9,882 nt of DNA. It comes from Clostridia bacterium. GTDB lineage: Bacteria > Bacillota > Clostridia > Oscillospirales > CAG-272. The translations under genes and the position numbers were made by a program. The DNA lies in NCBI GenBank assembly GCA_900770605.1, contig CAAGKS010000099.1, forward strand, positions 1 to 9,882, in the 5' to 3' direction. How positions within the stretch are numbered: position 1 is the stretch's first letter; every line of letters begins with the position of its first letter. Shown piece after piece: positions 6,552 through 9,882 of this stretch. The notes under the pieces were generated by a model that saw nothing but the letters and a program-made list of their open reading frames with translations, was not told the DNA's origin and made no database searches.

Positions 6552-7889
6552 ATGTCTTCTAATAACTCTAAATCCAACGGTACGGCTAATTTGAGATATT
6601 GCTCATTTTGCGGCAGGACCGAGCGCCAGGTAAATTTCCTTATCCCCTCCCCTACGGGTGCATACATCTGCGATTTCTGCGTTGATGCATGCCAGGAGCT
6701 GATAAACGAAAACATGGCTGCGGCATCCGCTGTAAATGATGAGCTCTCCTTTGAGACCTTGCCAAAGCCCGCCAAGATCAAAGCTATTCTTGATGAATAC
6801 GTTATCGGTCAGGACGAGGCAAAGCGTGTGTTATCAGTTGCCGTATATAATCATTACAAGCGCATTCTTTATAATAAGGACCGCGCAGATGCCAAAGCAA
6901 AGCGCGGAAGCGATGCTTCTGTTGACGATAGCGTAACGTTGCAGAAGAGTAACGTAATGCTCATCGGTAACACAGGTGTCGGAAAGACCTACCTTGCTCA
7001 AACACTCGCGCGTTCACTGAAGGTTCCCTTTGCCATAGCAGACGCTACCACGCTCACAGAGGCAGGCTACGTCGGCGAAGACGTTGAGAACATTCTGCTC
7101 CGCTTGATCCAAGCTGCAGATTATGACATAGATCTTGCAGAAAAAGGTATCATCTATATCGACGAGATCGATAAGATCGCGAGAAAGAGTGAGAACCGCT
7201 CTATAACGCGCGACGTATCAGGCGAAGGTGTTCAGCAGGCGCTCCTTAAAATCCTTGAAGGCACAGTTGCTAACGTTCCTCCTCAGGGCGGAAGAAAGCA
7301 TCCTAATCAGGAGTTCATACAGATAAACACAGAAAATATTCTGTTCATCTGCGGCGGTGCTTTTGAGGGCCTCGATAAGATCATTGAAAAGCGTCAGGGC
7401 AACCAGGCCATCGGCTTTGCAAGTGAGATCAAGAAGAAGGCTGAAAAGACCAAGGCGGGCATTTACAAGGACGTTACTCCGCACGATATAGTAAAGTTCG
7501 GACTTATCCCCGAGCTTGTAGGACGTATCCCCGTTGCAGTTCCGCTTGACGATCTCGATAAGGACGCTCTCGTGAGAATACTCAGTGAGCCCAAGAATTC
7601 TCTTGTTAAACAGTACAAAAAGCTTCTTGAGATGGACGGCGTGGAGCTTGAATTCGATATTGGCGCGCTTGAAGCGGTAGCAGCTCAGGCGATACAGAGA
7701 AATATCGGGGCGCGTGGACTTCGTTCCATTATGGAAAATCTTATGATGTCTATAATGTACGACGTTCCCTCCAAGGAAAACGTTGCAAGAGTACTTGTTG
7801 ATGCTGACTGTGTTAACGGCACTTCAACACCTAAGCTTATTGAAAAAGAACTTGTACAGCTCGGCGGCGTTGCCGGAGAGCTTGAATAA
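6552..7889 (+). CDS. clpX: ATP-dependent Clp protease ATP-binding subunit ClpX
   Basis: ClpX is the AAA+ unfoldase that recognises substrates, threads them and feeds them to ClpP. The protein is 445 residues. It has an N-terminal zinc-binding domain with Cys17, Cys20, Cys40 and Cys43, a Walker A motif GNTGVGKT at 139-146, a pore loop GYVG at 172-175, and a Walker B motif with Asp204 and Glu205 (YIDEID). The ClpP-docking IGF loop is at 287-289, ELVGR with Arg325 is present, and a sensor-2 GARGLR lies near the C-terminus. All motifs needed for an active ClpP partner are present. GAAAGGA lies 7 bases before the start. The gene is last in tig-clpP-clpX, is not followed by lon, and ends in a strong terminator. 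Confidence 0.98.
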   Translation: MSSNNSKSNGTANLRYCSFCGRTERQVNFLIPSPTGAYICDFCVDACQELINENMAAASAVNDELSFETLPKPAKIKAILDEYVIGQDEAKRVLSVAVYNHYKRILYNKDRADAKAKRGSDASVDDSVTLQKSNVMLIGNTGVGKTYLAQTLARSLKVPFAIADATTLTEAGYVGEDVENILLRLIQAADYDIDLAEKGIIYIDEIDKIARKSENRSITRDVSGEGVQQALLKILEGTVANVPPQGGRKHPNQEFIQINTENILFICGGAFEGLDKIIEKRQGNQAIGFASEIKKKAEKTKAGIYKDVTPHDIVKFGLIPELVGRIPVAVPLDDLDKDALVRILSEPKNSLVKQYKKLLEMDGVELEFDIGALEAVAAQAIQRNIGARGLRSIMENLMMSIMYDVPSKENVARVLVDADCVNGTSTPKLIEKELVQLGGVAGELE

Positions 7890-7928
7890 AAAAATAACGT
7901 CGAGGAATTTTCCTCGACGTTATTTTTT
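7889..7928. terminator. Bidirectional intrinsic terminator
   Basis: This is a perfect inverted repeat with arms of 20 bases and almost no loop, centred between 7908 and 7909. Its core is the GC-richer AACGTCGAGGAA paired with TTCCTCGACGTT. A-rich and T-rich flanks give a U-run on both strands (TTATTTTTT on the plus strand, and the complement of AAAAAAATAA on the minus strand). It begins at the last base of the clpX stop and ends 2 bases before the stop codon of the convergent GTPase gene. It should therefore terminate both transcripts. Confidence 0.93.
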
Positions 7929-7929
7929 A

Positions 7930-8886
7930 TTAATAAAACGTTGCAACTACCTGCTTAGGCGGTACTGCAAATTCAGTTGATTCGACGTAAAACACAGGCC
8001 CCTTGTTCTTGTAAAGGCTATGATTCTCTATTTTGATAGTTCCCTTTACAGTCACCCATTCCTGATCTTTAAGCGCCACCTTATTCTTAAATATGCAGAT
8101 AAGTCCGCCATATTGAATATCGTCCACGCAGCAGGTCATTATAGGTCTGCCAATAACTACTGAATTCGCAGCAAGGCGCGGATCTTTTGCAACTATGCCT
8201 TTGAATTTGACGGTCTTGCCATTGTAGCTATAACCGCAATCACTCGATAAACTTTCAGAAAGGTCACGATACCAGATAGCATAATCAACATCATCAATTT
8301 CAATTACCTCAGCATCGATATCAAAAGGCAGCGGATCCTCGATCTCATCATATTCGATATGGGTGTCAGGATAATCGTAAACAATGACAGTTCGGCGGGA
8401 TATGCCGCGGACAATGCGGTGTATCTCATTCTTATCAATGTCATCAGGAGTTCTGTTGAGCACGAGCATTTCTGCATCCTGTATCTTATCAAAGACCAGC
8501 TGACGCATATTAGCGTTATAATTTATAAACGTATTAGCATCGGCAAACATCATGTTCTGATAGACGGCCCAGTCAGCAGGAAAGCTGTTATACAGCGTTT
8601 GCATATCCCACATACCGTTGTATTCTATAATAACGCGGTCTATTTTCTTGCCCTTTACCAATTCAGCCAAATTCTCTTTTGTAAGATCGCTCTTGGAATC
8701 AATGGTGTGGATCGTAACGTTCTGGCCCCAGAATTGTGTAGCATCGAGCTCCACTTCGCCTTCCTCGCACATAAGAACGAGAGTCTTTTCCCCGCTATTG
8801 AATTTCTGATCGTTCAGGGATTCTTGAATTATAGTAGTCTTACCACCTTCAAGAAAGCCCGTAAAAATATAAACAGGTATTTTCAT
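7930..8886 (-). CDS. COG0523 GTPase fused to a DUF1980/YcgQ-like domain
   Basis: This is a 318-residue protein with two parts. The N-terminal part is a CobW-like (COG0523) G3E GTPase: P-loop GFLEGGKT at residues 10-17, VIIEYNG at 86-92 and a G4-like NRTPDD at 144-149. COG0523 proteins are associated with metal delivery. The CxCC motif expected between the P-loop and the IIE block is absent. After an acidic linker (about 175-205), the C-terminal part (about 220-318) contains KGIVAKD, a Cys pair in MTCCVDD (Cys252, Cys253), and WVTVKGTI. From memory this resembles the C-terminal domain of DUF1980/TIGR03943 (YcgQ) proteins, which accompany DUF318-type permeases. I chose ATG 8886 because GAGGTGG ends 8 bases upstream; ATG 8910 would overlap the preceding gene. 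No membrane segment is visible. The GTPase call is secure; the C-terminal match is probable. Confidence 0.82.
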   Translation of the reverse strand: MKIPVYIFTGFLEGGKTTIIQESLNDQKFNSGEKTLVLMCEEGEVELDATQFWGQNVTIHTIDSKSDLTKENLAELVKGKKIDRVIIEYNGMWDMQTLYNSFPADWAVYQNMMFADANTFINYNANMRQLVFDKIQDAEMLVLNRTPDDIDKNEIHRIVRGISRRTVIVYDYPDTHIEYDEIEDPLPFDIDAEVIEIDDVDYAIWYRDLSESLSSDCGYSYNGKTVKFKGIVAKDPRLAANSVVIGRPIMTCCVDDIQYGGLICIFKNKVALKDQEWVTVKGTIKIENHSLYKNKGPVFYVESTEFAVPPKQVVATFY

Positions 8887-8899
8887 ATTTCTATCCACC

Positions 8900-9857
8900 T
8901 CAAGCCTCAAATAACGCTACAAGGGCATTCTCGTCGATATTAGAGCCTATTACGCATATCTTTCCGATATTCGAAGCAACGCCGTAGCGCACGTCAGGCT
9001 CACCGGGAACGTAATCAAAGTATATCCAGCGTCCGTCCTCAGCTTCAACTATACCTTTTGCACGGATAACAAATCCATATTTATGCTCATCTGAGAGCTC
9101 ATTGAGCGCATGCACGATATCCTGCTCTATAAAGCGCTTGACAGTCTCCCTGCCCCAGCTTGTGAACACCTCGTCGGCATGATGATGGTGATGATGTTCG
9201 TGATGATCATGGTGATCATGGTGATCGTGATGACCGTGACACTCACACTCTTCATGGTGATGATGCTCGTGATGCTCATGGTGCTCATGGTGTTCATGAT
9301 GCTCATGGTGATCATGATGCTCATGACAATCGCATTCATCGTGATCGTGATGATGGTGATGATGGTGATGATGTCCGCACTCAGGACAGATCTCTTCTGC
9401 GGAAAGCTTCTTGATCTGCTCCTCAAGAGTATCTCTTCTTTCAAAAGCAGAGATCACTGCAGAAATATCCAACTTGTCCGCAGGAGTCGTAACAAGCTCG
9501 GCAGAAGCGTTATGCGCTCTTACAAGTCCAACCGCCTCGTTGAGCTTGGCATCAGTCGTTTTATCCGTATGGCTGAAGAATATACAGCCCGCGTGCTCTA
9601 TCTGATCGTTGAAAAACTCACCAAAGTTCTTCATATACATCTTGCATTTATTTACGTCAACCACAACCACGGCGCTATTTATAACGGCCCCTTCAAGCAC
9701 TGCTGAAGCTACCGCCTTTGTAACGTCACTGAGCTTACCTACACCGGACGGCTCAATAATGATACGATCGGGAGAATAATCAGCCGCGACCTTTTTAAGC
9801 GCCTCACTGAAATCTCCAACCAAGGAGCAACAAATACAACCCGAATTCATCTCGGTT
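8900..9857 (-). CDS. COG0523 (CobW-like) GTPase with His-rich segment, N-terminus missing
   Basis: This is a CobW-like GTPase of the kind implicated in handling zinc, cobalt or nickel. The 318 genuine visible residues start at TEMNSGCICC. The family's CxCC motif is CICC (9827-9838), followed by the IIIEPSG block. The G4 position reads FFSHTDKT, without a canonical NKxD. A CPEC pair (9377-9388) opens a 65-residue segment with 42 His plus CDC and CEC, which should bind several metal ions. A CobW C-terminal domain follows (GFVIRAKGIVEAEDGRWIYFDYVPG). The P-loop and about 50-60 N-terminal residues are missing because the contig runs into adapter sequence at 9858. A gene caller would start at ATG 9874, giving a false MCSSDL N-terminus. 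The stop is 13 bases before the next GTPase gene, so the two probably form one operon. The exact metal cannot be read from the sequence. Confidence 0.9.
9179..9373 (-). repeat. Microsatellite-like segment encoding the His-rich region
   Basis: This 195-base stretch of CAT/CAC codons alternates with GAT/GAC and GAA/GAG-type codons. It is read in frame on the minus strand as nine His in a row, then (D/E)HH triplets, then six His at the end. Four EHH units and three DHH units stand in tandem, separated by a CEC-bearing spacer. CAT and CAC are mixed, so the DNA is an imperfect triplet repeat. Length changes in whole codons would be easy by slippage, and assembly here may be less reliable. Confidence 0.9.
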
Positions 9858-9882
9858 AGATCGGAAGAGCACACGTCTGAAC
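9858..9882 (+). other. Illumina TruSeq adapter sequence (artefact)
   Basis: The window ends in AGATCGGAAGAGC followed by ACACGTCTGAAC. These 25 bases are identical to the start of the standard Illumina TruSeq read-1 adapter. They are not genomic. Read on the minus strand they give the first residues MCSSDL of the terminal frame, a known artefact in databases. Genomic sequence should be taken to end at 9857. Confidence 0.98.

Noticed and set aside
7889..8886. A functional link between ClpX (zinc-binding domain) and the neighbouring metal GTPases
   Set aside because: The genes are convergent and separated by a bidirectional terminator, so they do not share transcription. Adjacency alone is not evidence.
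8887..8910. ATG 8910 as the start of the downstream GTPase
   Set aside because: It would overlap the previous gene, and the ribosome binding site GAGGTGG is placed for ATG 8886, which gives the usual short lead (MKIPVYIFTGF) into the P-loop.
9179..9373. Short repeats that might suggest a CRISPR array or tandem regulatory sites
   Set aside because: The repeat unit is a triplet-based codon repeat with no unique spacers and stays in frame with a GTPase.
9377..9388. CPEC compared with the CPELG targeting motif of eukaryotic ZNG1
   Set aside because: In ZNG1 the motif is at the N-terminus before the GTPase domain, while here it opens the His-rich segment after it. It looks like a zinc knuckle instead.
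9110..9706. Plus-strand frame of 198 residues rich in Met and Val that could look like a membrane protein
   Set aside because: It is the complement of the CAT/GAT repeat coding for the His-rich segment. The ATG/GTG triplets give Met/Val runs that imitate a hydrophobic protein.
9858..9874. ATG 9874 as the start of the upstream GTPase
   Set aside because: The start codon and the residues MCSSDL come from adapter sequence; the genuine P-loop region is not in the window.

Overview
The window looks like part of a chromosome from an uncultured, probably gut-associated clostridial Bacillota. The evidence is the RbgA type, strong AGGAGG-like ribosome binding sites, a sigma-A promoter with an A-rich spacer, and a small DUF1540 protein typical of Clostridia. 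Most of it is conserved housekeeping sequence. The unusual part is the right end.

Left block, 1-3332, plus strand: rbgA (lacking about ten N-terminal residues), rnhB, yraN and thrC lie head to tail with gaps of 4, 1 and 33 bases, so they are probably one operon. The products serve 50S ribosome assembly, RNA/DNA hybrid removal, a poorly understood nuclease-like protein, and the last step of threonine synthesis. A modest hairpin follows thrC. A 62-residue cysteine-rich DUF1540 protein on the minus strand converges on thrC. Its start region diverges from a monofunctional metallophosphoesterase gene (3642-4358).

Central block, 4375-7928, plus strand: a near-consensus promoter (TTGACA, 17 bases, TACAAT) precedes tig-clpP-clpX, encoding trigger factor and both subunits of the ClpXP protease. 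This trigger factor carries an extra Lys/Ala/Thr-rich tail of 54 residues. The block ends in a perfect 40-base inverted repeat that should terminate transcription in both directions.

Right block, 7930-9857, minus strand: two tandem COG0523 (CobW-like) GTPase genes, 13 bases apart. The upstream one has the CxCC metal motif and a 65-residue segment with 42 histidines, but its P-loop end is cut off by the contig end. The downstream one has an intact P-loop, lacks CxCC, and ends in a domain that resembles DUF1980/YcgQ (TIGR03943). Together they suggest a metal-handling module, probably for zinc or a similar transition metal, whose partners lie beyond the window.

The last 25 bases (9858-9882) are Illumina TruSeq adapter, not genome. 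They create a false N-terminus (MCSSDL) for the truncated GTPase and show that the contig ends there for technical reasons.
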